Assembly: GCF_000812965.1 (NCBI RefSeq)
Contig: NZ_JSYN01000016.1
Location: forward strand, 62,001 to 126,000
Length of the DNA stretch: 64,000 bases
Direction of reading: 5' to 3'
DNA from: Pedobacter kyungheensis
Lineage (GTDB): Bacteria; Bacteroidota; Bacteroidia; Sphingobacteriales; Sphingobacteriaceae
Below are positions 42,580 through 52,293 of this stretch, piece by piece (positions within the stretch are counted from its first letter, which is position 1; every line of letters begins with the position of its first letter). Both the position numbers and the translations under genes were made by a program. Under the pieces are notes generated by a model, which was given only the letters and a program-made list of their open reading frames with translations, was not told the DNA's origin and did no database searches.

Positions 42580-43485
42580 TTATGGCTTATTGATTCTATT
42601 TTCAATAGTAGATCTCATCTTGTCAACCGCACACTGATATGTAAGATTTTCATGGGCAAATTTTAAAGCGTTCTCCGTAATCTGTTTATAAAGCACAGGG
42701 TCTTTCTCGATTTGCTTGTATTGGTCTACCAGATCGCTCAGGTCGTTCTTTACCGGGATATAGTGCTCGTAAGGTTTTAAATCGTAATGGAAGTATTCTT
42801 TCCACTTTCTTTCCTGTAAAAATACAACCCTCTGGCTGTAAAAAAGAAACTTTAAGCGGGCAGAATAACTATTGCCTTCCACATCTATTAGATATTTGTA
42901 CCGGGTGTGTTCGGGCAATGTAAAATATGGAACATCTTTTTTATGGATAAAATAATCATCCACATAGGTATTATAGAAATCAAAAATTTCTGGAGACTGA
43001 TTGCCGATTTCTATCAGTTTTTCTCTTATGATATTGGTTTTGACATTTCCGACCCAAAATACACGCGGGTCGCTCCAGGTTTCTTTTCCTTTTGCCTCAA
43101 TTTCGGCCACAGTATTTGAAAAACTGTTAATTCCTGCTTCTTTCCAGCTTTCAAAGGCAAAGTCAGGAATCAAAAAATCCTGCTTTTGATCGTCGTCTAT
43201 GCAATAATAAAAAGAATCCGCTTCATAACCGTCCGCAGGTTTATCATTAATGAAAAACTTAAAATGCAGGTCCTTATCCGTAGCCAGTTCTTTAAGGCAG
43301 TCGATCAGGATCTTTGCCGTGGCTTGCCCCCTGGTTTGACTCTTGCCAACGAGATTAACAGCGGTAAACTCATTCTTTTTTACGAGCTCTACGTGCGGCC
43401 ATATGTTCCTGTATTTCTTTTCCAGAAACTTATTGGTAACACTTATTTTATTGATCTTCTTATACAGAAATGAGGTTAAACCCAT
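42580..43485 (-). CDS. GT90 (CAP10/POGLUT-type) glycosyltransferase
   Basis: A 301-residue protein with the GT90 core: KYLIDVEGNSYSARLKFLF (about 214-232), VVFLQERKWKEYFHYDLKPYEHY reduced to landmarks, and PVKNDLSDL. Related eukaryotic enzymes are capsule xylosyltransferases and protein O-glucosyltransferases. The frame is open from a TTG at 43509, but a -7 box TACCTTTG at 43507-43514 overlaps that codon, so the ATG at 43485 is the better start. It is likely co-transcribed with glf and the DUF4422 gene. Confidence 0.8.
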   Translation of the reverse strand: MGLTSFLYKKINKISVTNKFLEKKYRNIWPHVELVKKNEFTAVNLVGKSQTRGQATAKILIDCLKELATDKDLHFKFFINDKPADGYEADSFYYCIDDDQKQDFLIPDFAFESWKEAGINSFSNTVAEIEAKGKETWSDPRVFWVGNVKTNIIREKLIEIGNQSPEIFDFYNTYVDDYFIHKKDVPYFTLPEHTRYKYLIDVEGNSYSARLKFLFYSQRVVFLQERKWKEYFHYDLKPYEHYIPVKNDLSDLVDQYKQIEKDPVLYKQITENALKFAHENLTYQCAVDKMRSTIENRINKP

Positions 43486-43506
43486 GCCGAATTCTAAATT
43501 TGGATG

Positions 43507-43514
43507 CAAAGGTA
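43507..43514 (-). promoter_or_regulatory. -7 box for the GT90-glf-DUF4422 unit
   Basis: TACCTTTG fits TAnnTTTG. Transcription would begin near 43501, about 16 bases before the ATG at 43485. No -33 box at the usual spacing. Confidence 0.45.
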
Positions 43515-43562
43515 TCTGATTTTCTACAATAGGTACTGATTTTTATTTTATTTTTGAAGGAG

Positions 43563-44432
43563 ATGATATCGATTATTATAGCCTCCGTAGATAAAAATCA
43601 GCTTGCTGATATTAAGCAGAACATTGCCGCAACCATAGGAACAGCACATGAAATAATCAGTTTTGATAATGCTGATGGAAAACGTGGATTATGCGAAATT
43701 TACAATGAGGGGGCAAAGCGCGCCAAATATGAGCTACTCTGCTATATGCACGAGGATATCAGTATTAAAACTAATGACTGGGGTACAATTGTTTCCGGTA
43801 TTTTTAATGAAGATCAGAAAATAGGATTAATTGGCGTAGCCGGAAGCAGTTATAAAACCAAAGTGCCATCTGGATGGTTTTGTAGTTCTGGCGATAAAAA
43901 AGTTAATTATATCAATATCCTACAGCGCTATAAATTTAGTAAGGAGAAAACAGAACATGTTTCTGAAAACCTCAAAAATGAAAAATACTCTAGCGTAATT
44001 GCTGTAGATGGAGTTTGGTTCTGTACCAAAAAGGAGATAGTCGAAGCGCATCAGTTTGATGAGAAAACATTTAAACAGTTTCACTGCTACGACCTCGATT
44101 TTTCACTTCAGGTACATCAAACACATCGTGCGGTTGTAACTTTTGAAGTATTGCTTGAACATTTTTCAGAGGGGAACTACGGTAAAACCTGGATTGAGGA
44201 AACATTGAAACTGCATGAAAAATGGGCCACAGATTTGCCTATAGATCTGGAAGGTTTATCAAAGAAAGAAATTTTATTTGCCGAAAAACACACATTCAGG
44301 TTTTTCCTGAAGCAGATGAAAACAACTGGATATAAAAAGGCCGAAATATTCAAGATATTTTGGCGGAGTAAGTTAAGAAAAACCAGCTTTAGTCTGTTTT
44401 TGATGCTAACTAAAGAAATCTGGCGCAGTTAA
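43563..44432 (+). CDS. Glycosyltransferase family 2-like protein
   Basis: A 289-residue protein opening MISIIIASVDKNQ, then a nucleotide-sugar-binding region with MHEDI (metal-binding-type DxD variant, about 63-67). It looks like a GT-A-fold enzyme with a Bacteroidota-type N-terminus. An in-frame TTG at 43554 is an alternative start but has the purine-rich GAAGGAG just ahead of the ATG. It is the only plus-strand gene in the middle of the minus-strand glycan cluster. Confidence 0.75.
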   Translation: MISIIIASVDKNQLADIKQNIAATIGTAHEIISFDNADGKRGLCEIYNEGAKRAKYELLCYMHEDISIKTNDWGTIVSGIFNEDQKIGLIGVAGSSYKTKVPSGWFCSSGDKKVNYINILQRYKFSKEKTEHVSENLKNEKYSSVIAVDGVWFCTKKEIVEAHQFDEKTFKQFHCYDLDFSLQVHQTHRAVVTFEVLLEHFSEGNYGKTWIEETLKLHEKWATDLPIDLEGLSKKEILFAEKHTFRFFLKQMKTTGYKKAEIFKIFWRSKLRKTSFSLFLMLTKEIWRS

Positions 44433-45235
44433 ATCTGGTAACCTGCTTCTTTAAAGTAAGGTTGCCAAAAATGGATGTTTTTATCCCATGCATGGCATCC
44501 AAAAGGTATGTTTCCATTAATTAAAGCCATTGCCCTGTGTGGGGCTGTCTCAATAGAAAATTTCAACGCCTCTTTATAAGCAGGAATCTTTATTCTCTTC
44601 TTCTTCCGGTTCACTTCTACCGTCCAAAACATATCTTCGTTATAATCGCTGCTCTTCCGGCCAACATAATTGGCTATGAGTTCTTTTTCCTGAATGCAGA
44701 TATTATAAAAAGATTTAACTTTTCTCAACGAAAAGCCTCCATTGCCGACATAATTGTACAACTGTCGGGCGATATCAGGCCGGCCTTGTTTATCAAGTAA
44801 GTTATACCTTCTGTGCAGATAGGACCTAATTTTCTCTTTAAACCTTTTAAATGAAGTTGGAAATTCTTTTTCCCTCAGCCATGGGGCGCCTATATAATCG
44901 TAACCCAAGCTGCACCAGTATTTCAATTCATTTTTAAATACAAAAGCATCCAATTGATATATAAGCAGATAGTTATAATTCAGGAATTTCTCATAAAAGA
45001 GTTCAGAAAGCATTAAATCATTGTAGCCAAACACGCTCTTAAAATAGAAATCAGGGAAAGATACCTCATTATAAGCGAATGGGATCTGCATATCCGATAG
45101 TTCTAAATCATCTGGTTTAAGTATTACAATATCATAATCAGACAATAACTTTCCGCATTGAGTCAAAGCTATCTTTTCGTAAACTGAAAGCTCTTTCTTA
45201 TAAATTGGTATTACAATTACGCAAGAACTATTCAT
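44429..45235 (-). CDS. DUF5672 family glycosyltransferase-like protein
   Basis: A 268-residue protein of the DUF5672 family: VIVIPIYK at the N-terminus, YQLDAFVF (DxD-like, about 93-100), GYDYIGAPW and GNGGFSLRK. These features are found in GT-A transferases. It overlaps the convergent gene's end by 4 bases and starts one base after the end of the next GT2 gene. The acceptor sugar is unknown. Confidence 0.78.
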   Translation of the reverse strand: MNSSCVIVIPIYKKELSVYEKIALTQCGKLLSDYDIVILKPDDLELSDMQIPFAYNEVSFPDFYFKSVFGYNDLMLSELFYEKFLNYNYLLIYQLDAFVFKNELKYWCSLGYDYIGAPWLREKEFPTSFKRFKEKIRSYLHRRYNLLDKQGRPDIARQLYNYVGNGGFSLRKVKSFYNICIQEKELIANYVGRKSSDYNEDMFWTVEVNRKKKRIKIPAYKEALKFSIETAPHRAMALINGNIPFGCHAWDKNIHFWQPYFKEAGYQI

Positions 45236-45236
45236 T

Positions 45237-46064
45237 TTAGTTTCTGTTAAATTTTGGCAAAAATAAAAGTATAATGTTCATAAAGCCTTTCAAAATCTTA
45301 TAGGCTATCGGATACTTTCTTATATACATAAATTGTTCTGCCTTTTTAAACTTTATCTCCTTCAAATATTCATAGTCCTTAACAAATTCAGGAAAATATC
45401 TATGCAAAGAAGCATCTCTTTCTTTGGTGATTTCTGGTGTATTTATTGAATTTGAAGATATTCCAGTGCCATCATAAGTTACGATTACAGAATCCAAGTG
45501 TTTATAGGTGGCCTCGCGTTTACAAATTGCATAGGTAAAGAATTCCCAATCGGATACGATTTTCAAATTTTCATTATATAAAAAAATATCTTTAAACAGT
45601 TTAGCCTTAATAAAACTGGCCTGATGAGAGATATTTTGTTCATAAAAAAAGGCGAAATTTAACTTTTTAGGAAAAGTGCGAACTTCTTGTTTTATCCCAT
45701 CAATATGTAGAATATCTCCATAGTAAATATCATATTGACCATTTAATTCAGCATTCAATTTCGCTAAAATGGTATTATCGATTAAAGCATCTCCACTATT
45801 TAAAAACATCAAATAATCGCCCGTTGAAATCTTAATACCCTTATTCATGGCATTATATATTCCGCTATCAGGTTCAGATACCGCATAGCTAAAAAATGAA
45901 GAATAGGCGCTAAGAACATCTTTGCTTCCATCCGAACTATTTCCATCAATAACGATAAACTCAAAATCTCGCCAGGTTTGGTTTGCCACGCTTTGAACTG
46001 TTTTTTCCAGCCCTGCCTTATTGTTGTAATTGATCGTTATAATTGATAATTTTTTACTCATCAT
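45237..46064 (-). CDS. Glycosyltransferase family 2
   Basis: A 275-residue GT-A transferase. ITINYNNKAGLEKTVQS opens the nucleotide-binding domain and SGDALID plus SEPDSGIYNAMNKG are the typical GT2 motifs (the latter about 79-92). It lies in the minus-strand glycan cluster, about 20 bases after a GT4 gene. Its donor sugar cannot be told. Confidence 0.9.
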   Translation of the reverse strand: MMSKKLSIITINYNNKAGLEKTVQSVANQTWRDFEFIVIDGNSSDGSKDVLSAYSSFFSYAVSEPDSGIYNAMNKGIKISTGDYLMFLNSGDALIDNTILAKLNAELNGQYDIYYGDILHIDGIKQEVRTFPKKLNFAFFYEQNISHQASFIKAKLFKDIFLYNENLKIVSDWEFFTYAICKREATYKHLDSVIVTYDGTGISSNSINTPEITKERDASLHRYFPEFVKDYEYLKEIKFKKAEQFMYIRKYPIAYKILKGFMNIILLFLPKFNRN

Positions 46065-46084
46065 AGAAATTTTATTTTGAGCGA

Positions 46085-47251
46085 TTAAACTATACCAAAA
46101 ATGGTGTCAAGATTCTTGTAGCATTGTTCTTTTTCGTAATTGAGATTAAATGTAGCCAAAGCATTTTCTGCCTGTTTTTGATAAGCAGAATCATCTGTTA
46201 ACAGTTGCATAATGTTGTTTTTAAACTCAACCGCATCATCACTCACCAAACAACCATTGTTGTTTTTGTCAATTAATCCATCAATTCCTCTGGTATTACA
46301 AACCACCGGCATGCCATAAGATAGCGCTTCTACTACTTTTATCTTAGTTCCGGTACCTGTTAGCATAGGGCATAATGCAACTTTAGCATTTTGGTAATAG
46401 GTGGCTAAATCTTCAACAAAGTTTACTGAAGTAATATTGGGTGCTTTAATAGTAAGATGCTCATTGATCTGCCCAATAACACATATTTGTACATTGGCTG
46501 GTAACAATGGATACACCTCCTTAAAGAACCAATTGGCAGATTTTTGATTGTGTACATTATCGCTGGCAACATATATCAAATCGAACGATTTTTCTGCAAT
46601 AACGCCAATGCTTTCAGGTTTATTCAGCATCATTGGCGCTAAAGCTACCTTGTTTTTACAAAACTGACTAAAAATATACTGCTCCTCAACAGAAATGGCC
46701 AACGCAATATCAAATAAAGAAATTCTTCTGATTTCTTCTTTAAAAGATTGGCCGATGTTCACTTTTCTTTGAAGTTGTGCCGTTATAAAATCATGCGTGT
46801 CAATTACCGTTACTGCTCCCTTTGTTAAAGGATTATGTTCTACCAAAGTAGCCCAGCTGGCATAGTTAATAAAGATATAATCGTATTTTTTTTCTGCTAA
46901 GATTTTTTTAAAAGCCCGCTTGAACCTTAAGGTAACCAATTCAGGGAATTGAAGCGGAAAGAACCAGGCCTTATTTGAATAGAAGAAATTTGGAAGTTTG
47001 TAAAAAAGCAGGTAATAAAGTATATTTTTTTTTGAAGGTTTTTTTTTAATTACGTAAGTATTATCGGCCAGACCTGATTGCTTAAATACTTTAATATCTG
47101 TTTCATCCCAACGCCCCGTGTAATATTCGCTTACAAAATCAATTTCAAAATTTCTTGATTTAAAATAGCTCAACATGCTTAAAGCCCTGGTTCGGTTCCC
47201 CGCATTTTTTTTCAACGGGTTATCAGGCATAAAAAATAATACTTTCTTCAT
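46085..47251 (-). CDS. Glycosyltransferase family 4-like (GT-B)
   Basis: A 388-residue GT-B transferase. The N-terminal domain opens with MPDNPLKKNAGNRTRA. The C-terminal domain has VALCPMLTGTGTKIKVVEALSYGMPVV, summarised as the G-T-K-x-K-x-x-E-A signature (about 313-330), and GLI. It follows the ABC exporter gene by 7 bases, so export and assembly appear to be coupled. Confidence 0.88.
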   Translation of the reverse strand: MKKVLFFMPDNPLKKNAGNRTRALSMLSYFKSRNFEIDFVSEYYTGRWDETDIKVFKQSGLADNTYVIKKKPSKKNILYYLLFYKLPNFFYSNKAWFFPLQFPELVTLRFKRAFKKILAEKKYDYIFINYASWATLVEHNPLTKGAVTVIDTHDFITAQLQRKVNIGQSFKEEIRRISLFDIALAISVEEQYIFSQFCKNKVALAPMMLNKPESIGVIAEKSFDLIYVASDNVHNQKSANWFFKEVYPLLPANVQICVIGQINEHLTIKAPNITSVNFVEDLATYYQNAKVALCPMLTGTGTKIKVVEALSYGMPVVCNTRGIDGLIDKNNNGCLVSDDAVEFKNNIMQLLTDDSAYQKQAENALATFNLNYEKEQCYKNLDTIFGIV

Positions 47252-47258
47252 TCAAATA

Positions 47259-49076
47259 TTAGTCGTTAAAGGCCTGCATGTCAATTAAACGCCTATATAG
47301 TCCATTTTTATTCATCAATTCGTTGTGGCTTCCGCTTTCCACAACTTCACCTTTATCAATCACCACAATTTTATCGGCATGTTGTATGGTACTTAGGCGG
47401 TGTGCGATAACGATTGAAGTACGGTTTTTCATGAGGTTGTTTAAAGCTTCCTGTACTAATTTTTCAGATTCGGTATCCAGTGCCGAAGTTGCTTCATCTA
47501 AAAGCATGATTGGTGGATTTGCTAAAACTGCCCTGGCAATACAAACGCGTTGCTTCTGTCCACCAGAGAGTTTATTGCCCCGATCGCCCACATTGGTTTG
47601 ATAGCCATTCTCTGTATTCAAAATAAAATCGTGTGCATTGGCAATTTTTGCGGCTGCAATAACTTCTTCTTCGGTAGCATCAGGTTTAGCAAAGGCGATA
47701 TTATTAAAGATACTATCATTAAATAGAAACGATTCCTGATTAACGATTCCCATTTGCGAACGGATACTTTCTACGGTCAGGTCTTTGTAATCATGACCAT
47801 CGATTTTAAGTGTGCCCGATTTTGGATCGTGAAAACGAGGGATTAAATCCATTAAGGTGCTTTTTCCTCCCCCTGAAGGACCAACAAGTGCTACTGTTTT
47901 TCCTTTTTCTATATCTATATTGATATTTTTTAAAACCTGTTTCTCGCCATAATAGAATGAAACATCCTTTAAGATTAACGAATTATTGAAATCGGGCAGC
48001 ACCTCTGCATCAATTTTATTTTTAAGTGCAGGTTCAGTATCAATTAAATCTAATACACGTTCGCCGGCAGCAATACCTGAATGGATGCCACTAAACGAAT
48101 CGGCTAATGCTTTTACTGGTTGTAATACCTGAGAAAAAGTAGCTAGGTAAACTACAAATTCTGCAGCTTCCAAATCGCCTTTTCCACTCAATATCAGCGT
48201 ACCACCATATAGAAGGATAAATACTACAACTAAAACCCCTAAAGTTTGTGATACCGGAGAGGCTAACTGCTGTCTCCTGGCCATTTTCCTATTTAAAAAT
48301 GAGTAAAACTTGTTTTCAGAATCAAATCTTTCCTTAGCCCTTTCCGTAGAATTAAAAGCTTTAATAATCTTTATTCCACTTAGTGATTCATCTAAAAAGC
48401 CAATCATTTTTGCAAAAGATTCGTGTGACTGCGTTGCTTGTTGTTTTAATCTTTTTACGATTTTACTGATGATAAAGCCCGAAACAGGAATAACCAATAA
48501 TGAAAATAAGGTTAGTTTGGCAGAGATGGAAATCAACACTCCGATAAAGAACAATAATTGCAGAGGTTCTTTAAATACAACCTGCAAAGTATTGGTAACT
48601 GTAAATTGAACCACCTGCACATCTGAAGCTACTTTTGAGATAATATCGCCTTTTCGCTCGTTATTAAAATAACCAACATGCAAATTCATTACATTATTAA
48701 AAACGGTTTTACGTATGTTTAGGAGGGTATGTACGCGTAAATCTTCCATAAAACGCTGAGAAAAATAGCGGAAAAAGTTGGCAAGAAATACAGTTCCAAC
48801 AATAATAATGCAGATTACTTTTAGCGCCAGAATTTTATCATCGGCAATAATCCCATTGATATATTCGTTAAAGCGACCCAATAAATCCCAGCTGCCTTTC
48901 TGTTCTGCAGCTTTGGTTGGATCACATTTTCCTAAAAAAAGTGCCTGCATTAGCGGGCCAAGCAATGTAAAAAGAAATGTATTAAAGAAAATCGCGAATA
49001 ATGTGGTGATCACATAAGGTATTGCAAACTTTTCAATCGGCCTGGCAAATGATAATAAACGAAAATAAGTTTTCAT
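47259..49076 (-). CDS. MsbA-like ABC exporter (fused permease and ATPase)
   Basis: A 605-residue half-transporter. Six membrane helices span about 20-340. The ATPase has Walker A GPSGGGKST (near 399), signature LSGGQKQR (near 503) and Walker B IMLLDEATS. It resembles lipid A/LPS or O-glycan exporters. Position inside the glycan cluster suggests it flips the lipid-linked product. A -7 box TACATTTG is at 49143-49150, giving a leader of about 60 bases. Confidence 0.9.
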   Translation of the reverse strand: MKTYFRLLSFARPIEKFAIPYVITTLFAIFFNTFLFTLLGPLMQALFLGKCDPTKAAEQKGSWDLLGRFNEYINGIIADDKILALKVICIIIVGTVFLANFFRYFSQRFMEDLRVHTLLNIRKTVFNNVMNLHVGYFNNERKGDIISKVASDVQVVQFTVTNTLQVVFKEPLQLLFFIGVLISISAKLTLFSLLVIPVSGFIISKIVKRLKQQATQSHESFAKMIGFLDESLSGIKIIKAFNSTERAKERFDSENKFYSFLNRKMARRQQLASPVSQTLGVLVVVFILLYGGTLILSGKGDLEAAEFVVYLATFSQVLQPVKALADSFSGIHSGIAAGERVLDLIDTEPALKNKIDAEVLPDFNNSLILKDVSFYYGEKQVLKNINIDIEKGKTVALVGPSGGGKSTLMDLIPRFHDPKSGTLKIDGHDYKDLTVESIRSQMGIVNQESFLFNDSIFNNIAFAKPDATEEEVIAAAKIANAHDFILNTENGYQTNVGDRGNKLSGGQKQRVCIARAVLANPPIMLLDEATSALDTESEKLVQEALNNLMKNRTSIVIAHRLSTIQHADKIVVIDKGEVVESGSHNELMNKNGLYRRLIDMQAFND

Positions 49077-49142
49077 TAAATATGGTATATATAACGGAGC
49101 TTAGGGCATGCCTAGCCGTAAAAAAGTATAATAAAGTTCAGG

Positions 49143-49150
49143 CAAATGTA
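49143..49150 (-). promoter_or_regulatory. -7 box for the ABC exporter unit
   Basis: TACATTTG on the minus strand, a perfect TAnnTTTG match. It would start a transcript through the exporter, the GT4 and the downstream glycosyltransferase genes. The -33 element is not evident. Confidence 0.45.
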
Positions 49151-49236
49151 CGGTTTTTCAGATATATGAATAAGACCAGAGGCGCTTGCCTGATTAAAAT
49201 TACAATTCTCTAATTTTAAAAGGAATAGGACATTTA

Positions 49237-49311
49237 ATGAAGATACGTTATCATCGGATATTCAACAGACTGAGTGAATTTGTTGCCCCGAAGCGCTGGC
49301 AAAGTAATTGA
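49237..49311 (+). CDS. Possible 24-residue basic peptide
   Basis: A short frame coding MKIRYHRIFNRLSEF and then VAPKRWQSN, preceded by an AAGGA about 11-15 bases upstream. It lies in the gap between the exporter and the GT4 gene, on the opposite strand. No homology is recognised and it may be chance; it is recorded only because the gap otherwise holds nothing coding. Confidence 0.2.
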   Translation: MKIRYHRIFNRLSEFVAPKRWQSN

Positions 49312-49320
49312 TGAGGAATG

Positions 49321-50388
49321 TTATTTTTTTCTATCATTCAGACATTCCTGATATAAATGCAGATATTGGTTCGCGGCTATTTCCCAAGAAAATTTTTCGG
49401 CCTGGGCAATTGCTTCTTTCGTTCGGCCATTTTCCGTAAAATCAATCATTCCGTTTTTAAACACCTCCTGCATGTGTTCAGGTTCGAAATTGTCAAAGTA
49501 ATAGGCAACATCGCCGCCAACTTCGGGAAGTGAAGTAAATTTGGATAGAAATGCGGGTTTGCCAAAATGCATGGCCTCAATAATGGGTAGACCAAATCCT
49601 TCGGCAACGGATGGGAATAAAAATGCACTGCAGTTCTTGTAATACCAGGCTTTATCTTCATCAGATATTGGTCCGGTAATATGTACCCTATCCAAACAAT
49701 TATATTTTTCGGCTTCTTCTAAAATGCGTTGCTTGTGCGGCGTTTCCCTGCCAGCTATAACCAATTCGAAATCGTTATCTTTTAGCAGGGCTGGCAACAA
49801 ATGAAAACCCTTTTGCACAGACAGCAAACCAATGGTAAATAGAAATTTTCCAGCAGGTTTAAGTGTTGGCTGATGATTTTCAGCAGAAACCAATTTGTCG
49901 GCACCGTTGTAAATTACACTAACTTTATGTGTGGCTTCTGGAAAATAGTGTTTTACATCATTAGCAACAAATTGTGATATACATACAATTTTATCACACT
50001 GAGAGATAAGCTTGCCTAGCTTTTTTAGATAAACCTGAATTCTGTGCGGTTTGCTAAATTTCAAATGCACCTTATTCATGTCATGAATGGTCATTATTTT
50101 CTTAGCGTTTACCTTATTTGGGCGCAACCTGCAGGTTTGATCAGAAAGATGTACCACATCGAAATCATTCTTTGGTCCGAAAAATAAACGATCAAACCGT
50201 GAAAGATACAAGATATCAACCAAGCCGTTAAATAAGTACTGCGTTTTTTTAAAAAGATAGAATTTAAGTTTAAATTTCCCTTTGTTCTGCTCAATTAACG
50301 CATCACCTAAACCTTTTCCAAAAGAAAAGTATCCGCAATTGGCGTCTTTCATTGAATCAAAAGTTACTAAAACCGAAGGTTTTCCCAT
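49321..50388 (-). CDS. Glycosyltransferase family 4
   Basis: A 355-residue GT-B transferase. The C-terminal half has FLFPSVAEGFGLPIIEAMHFGKP (landmark E-G-F-G-L-P-x-x-E-A, near 270-285), the standard GT4 motif, and the linker region has VICNGADK-like sequence (IYNGADK). It lies upstream of the exporter gene but with a 244-base gap, so it may be transcribed separately. Confidence 0.9.
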   Translation of the reverse strand: MGKPSVLVTFDSMKDANCGYFSFGKGLGDALIEQNKGKFKLKFYLFKKTQYLFNGLVDILYLSRFDRLFFGPKNDFDVVHLSDQTCRLRPNKVNAKKIMTIHDMNKVHLKFSKPHRIQVYLKKLGKLISQCDKIVCISQFVANDVKHYFPEATHKVSVIYNGADKLVSAENHQPTLKPAGKFLFTIGLLSVQKGFHLLPALLKDNDFELVIAGRETPHKQRILEEAEKYNCLDRVHITGPISDEDKAWYYKNCSAFLFPSVAEGFGLPIIEAMHFGKPAFLSKFTSLPEVGGDVAYYFDNFEPEHMQEVFKNGMIDFTENGRTKEAIAQAEKFSWEIAANQYLHLYQECLNDRKK

Positions 50389-50448
50389 TAAGCTATTTCT
50401 TTATTAATTAAGCAAAATTACGCAAATCGATATAAACGAATGTTTGTA

Positions 50449-51327
50449 CTATTTAACAATTTTATAATTCCGGTATTCAAACAACCGTAATCCGGTTAAA
50501 TCTTCAATTTTCTGAAGTAGCTTTCTTCTGAAATTCATTTTTGGCGTTTCTTTGGTCAGGTCTTTTTCAAATTTCCAGTTTGCAGCAGCGATTCTGGGTT
50601 GCATTATTTTAGGGTGACTTCCCTTAAAATGAACCAAACGGTCGGCATTGTGCATGTCAAAAGTATCCTGAACGGGATAATTTGCTTCAATCCATTCTTC
50701 TGTTTGGTAGAATTGGTTAAAGTTGCGCACTTTTCCTTGTAAGCCTTTTGGGGGCTTTACCCAGCCATAATGATAAACATAGGCATCAATCAATTTAACC
50801 TTTAGCTTACGGTCGCTAATCCTGAAACCTTGTGCATCCCGGTAGGAATGCACACCAGGGAGGTTTTTGATGATACGTACCTCTCTTCTGTACCAGCGTC
50901 TTGATTCGGCAAGGTAATCATATGAAGCGTAAAAGTGTTTATATTTTAAAAGCAGGGCCTCAACATTTGGATTGTTAAGCTCCTGTTCCATCTCTTTTTT
51001 AATTAATGGTAAATATTCTTCGTGAATGGCTTCGTCTCCCTGGATATAGATCATCCAATCGGTATCTGCTGAGATTTGCGCAAGGGCTTTGTTGGTTTCG
51101 TCGGCAAAAACGCGCCCGCCTTCGCGAATGCTATCATCCCAAATGGTATCGATCGTTCTGATCTTTTCAGGGTCGATCTGTTTAACCATTTCAGAAGTTC
51201 CATCGGTCGAATTTCCTAATGCAACTATAAAATCATCGCATAAAGGGAGCACTGAAAGTATGGCTTCTTTTGCCGGGTAATCGTTAACAATTGCATTTCT
51301 TAAAAAGGTAAAGCCGGTTACTTTCAT
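50449..51327 (-). CDS. Glycosyltransferase family 2-like protein
   Basis: A 292-residue GT-A protein: FLRNAIVNDYP near the start, NSTDGTSEM (about 39-47) and the metal site IQGDEAIH (near 94-101). It resembles the small group of GT2-like transferases found with capsule or LPS genes. It is the last gene of the locus on this side. Confidence 0.82.
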   Translation of the reverse strand: MKVTGFTFLRNAIVNDYPAKEAILSVLPLCDDFIVALGNSTDGTSEMVKQIDPEKIRTIDTIWDDSIREGGRVFADETNKALAQISADTDWMIYIQGDEAIHEEYLPLIKKEMEQELNNPNVEALLLKYKHFYASYDYLAESRRWYRREVRIIKNLPGVHSYRDAQGFRISDRKLKVKLIDAYVYHYGWVKPPKGLQGKVRNFNQFYQTEEWIEANYPVQDTFDMHNADRLVHFKGSHPKIMQPRIAAANWKFEKDLTKETPKMNFRRKLLQKIEDLTGLRLFEYRNYKIVK

Positions 51328-51396
51328 TCAGTTTTGTTGTTGATGGCCTTTTGTGGCTAATAATTTTTGTTTATTTGTACAAAGATAGTTTTATTG

Positions 51397-52293
51397 ATGA
51401 ATACGCATCTATCCATTTTAAACGAAGTAAAAGCTGGCAATTACCGGATTCTGGCAAGGGCTTTAACCCTGGTTGAGAATGATATTGAGCCATCGGTTGC
51501 AGTTTTAAAAGATTTGGATAGTCGTGTTAATGTGCCGGTTTTAGGGATTACGGGCCCTCCGGGCGCAGGTAAAAGTACCTTAGTGAACGCCATAACCAAT
51601 CATTTTACGGCCAAAGGAAAACGCATTGCCATATTGGCGATCGACCCTACCTCTCCATTTAATTTCGGCTCTTTACTCGGCGACCGCATCCGGATGGCCA
51701 GTCAGTTTAATAAGCCTGATGTTTTTATTCGCTCATTGGCTACCCGTGGGGCCTTAGGAGGCATTTCGGCTAAAACCATCGAAATGGTGGATGTTTTAAA
51801 AGCCTCAAATTTTGATTTAATTATTATTGAAACAGTTGGTGTAGGTCAATCAGAAGTAGAGATTGCAGGCCTGGCTGATAAAACAATTGTGGTATTGGTT
51901 CCCGAATCGGGAGATGAGGTGCAAAATATCAAATCAGGTTTGATGGAAATTGCAGATTGCTTTGTAATTAACAAAGCCGATCGGGCAGGGGCTGATACTT
52001 TTGCGAACAACTTGAAAAAAGTAGTGCATCAGGGCACTAAAGCCATCCCTGTTTTAAAAACCATTGCCGATAAAAATACCGGCATTGATGTTTTATGCGA
52101 TTGGATAGAAAAGCCAAAAGCTTTGGATAATAGTAAAAGAGCACTTTTATTTGCGGAAAAAGCATGGAAAATTATTCAACATCAAAAAATGCAGCACATA
52201 GATAAAAAAAGGCTGCTTGAAAAAATCCAGGCAGCATTATTGCAAGATGATTTTAATATTTACCGCTTTGCAGATAGCTTTTGCAATGGTTAA
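51397..52293 (+). CDS. meaB: Methylmalonyl-CoA mutase-associated GTPase MeaB
   Basis: A 298-residue G3E GTPase that protects and loads cobalamin-dependent methylmalonyl-CoA mutase. Walker A GPPGAGKST is at about 46-54, DPTSPF and ETVGVGQSE follow, and the NKAD guanine motif is near 194. The ATG at 51397 is preferred to an in-frame TTG 30 bases earlier. No mutase genes are in the window. A repeat array follows the stop. Confidence 0.93.
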   Translation: MNTHLSILNEVKAGNYRILARALTLVENDIEPSVAVLKDLDSRVNVPVLGITGPPGAGKSTLVNAITNHFTAKGKRIAILAIDPTSPFNFGSLLGDRIRMASQFNKPDVFIRSLATRGALGGISAKTIEMVDVLKASNFDLIIIETVGVGQSEVEIAGLADKTIVVLVPESGDEVQNIKSGLMEIADCFVINKADRAGADTFANNLKKVVHQGTKAIPVLKTIADKNTGIDVLCDWIEKPKALDNSKRALLFAEKAWKIIQHQKMQHIDKKRLLEKIQAALLQDDFNIYRFADSFCNG

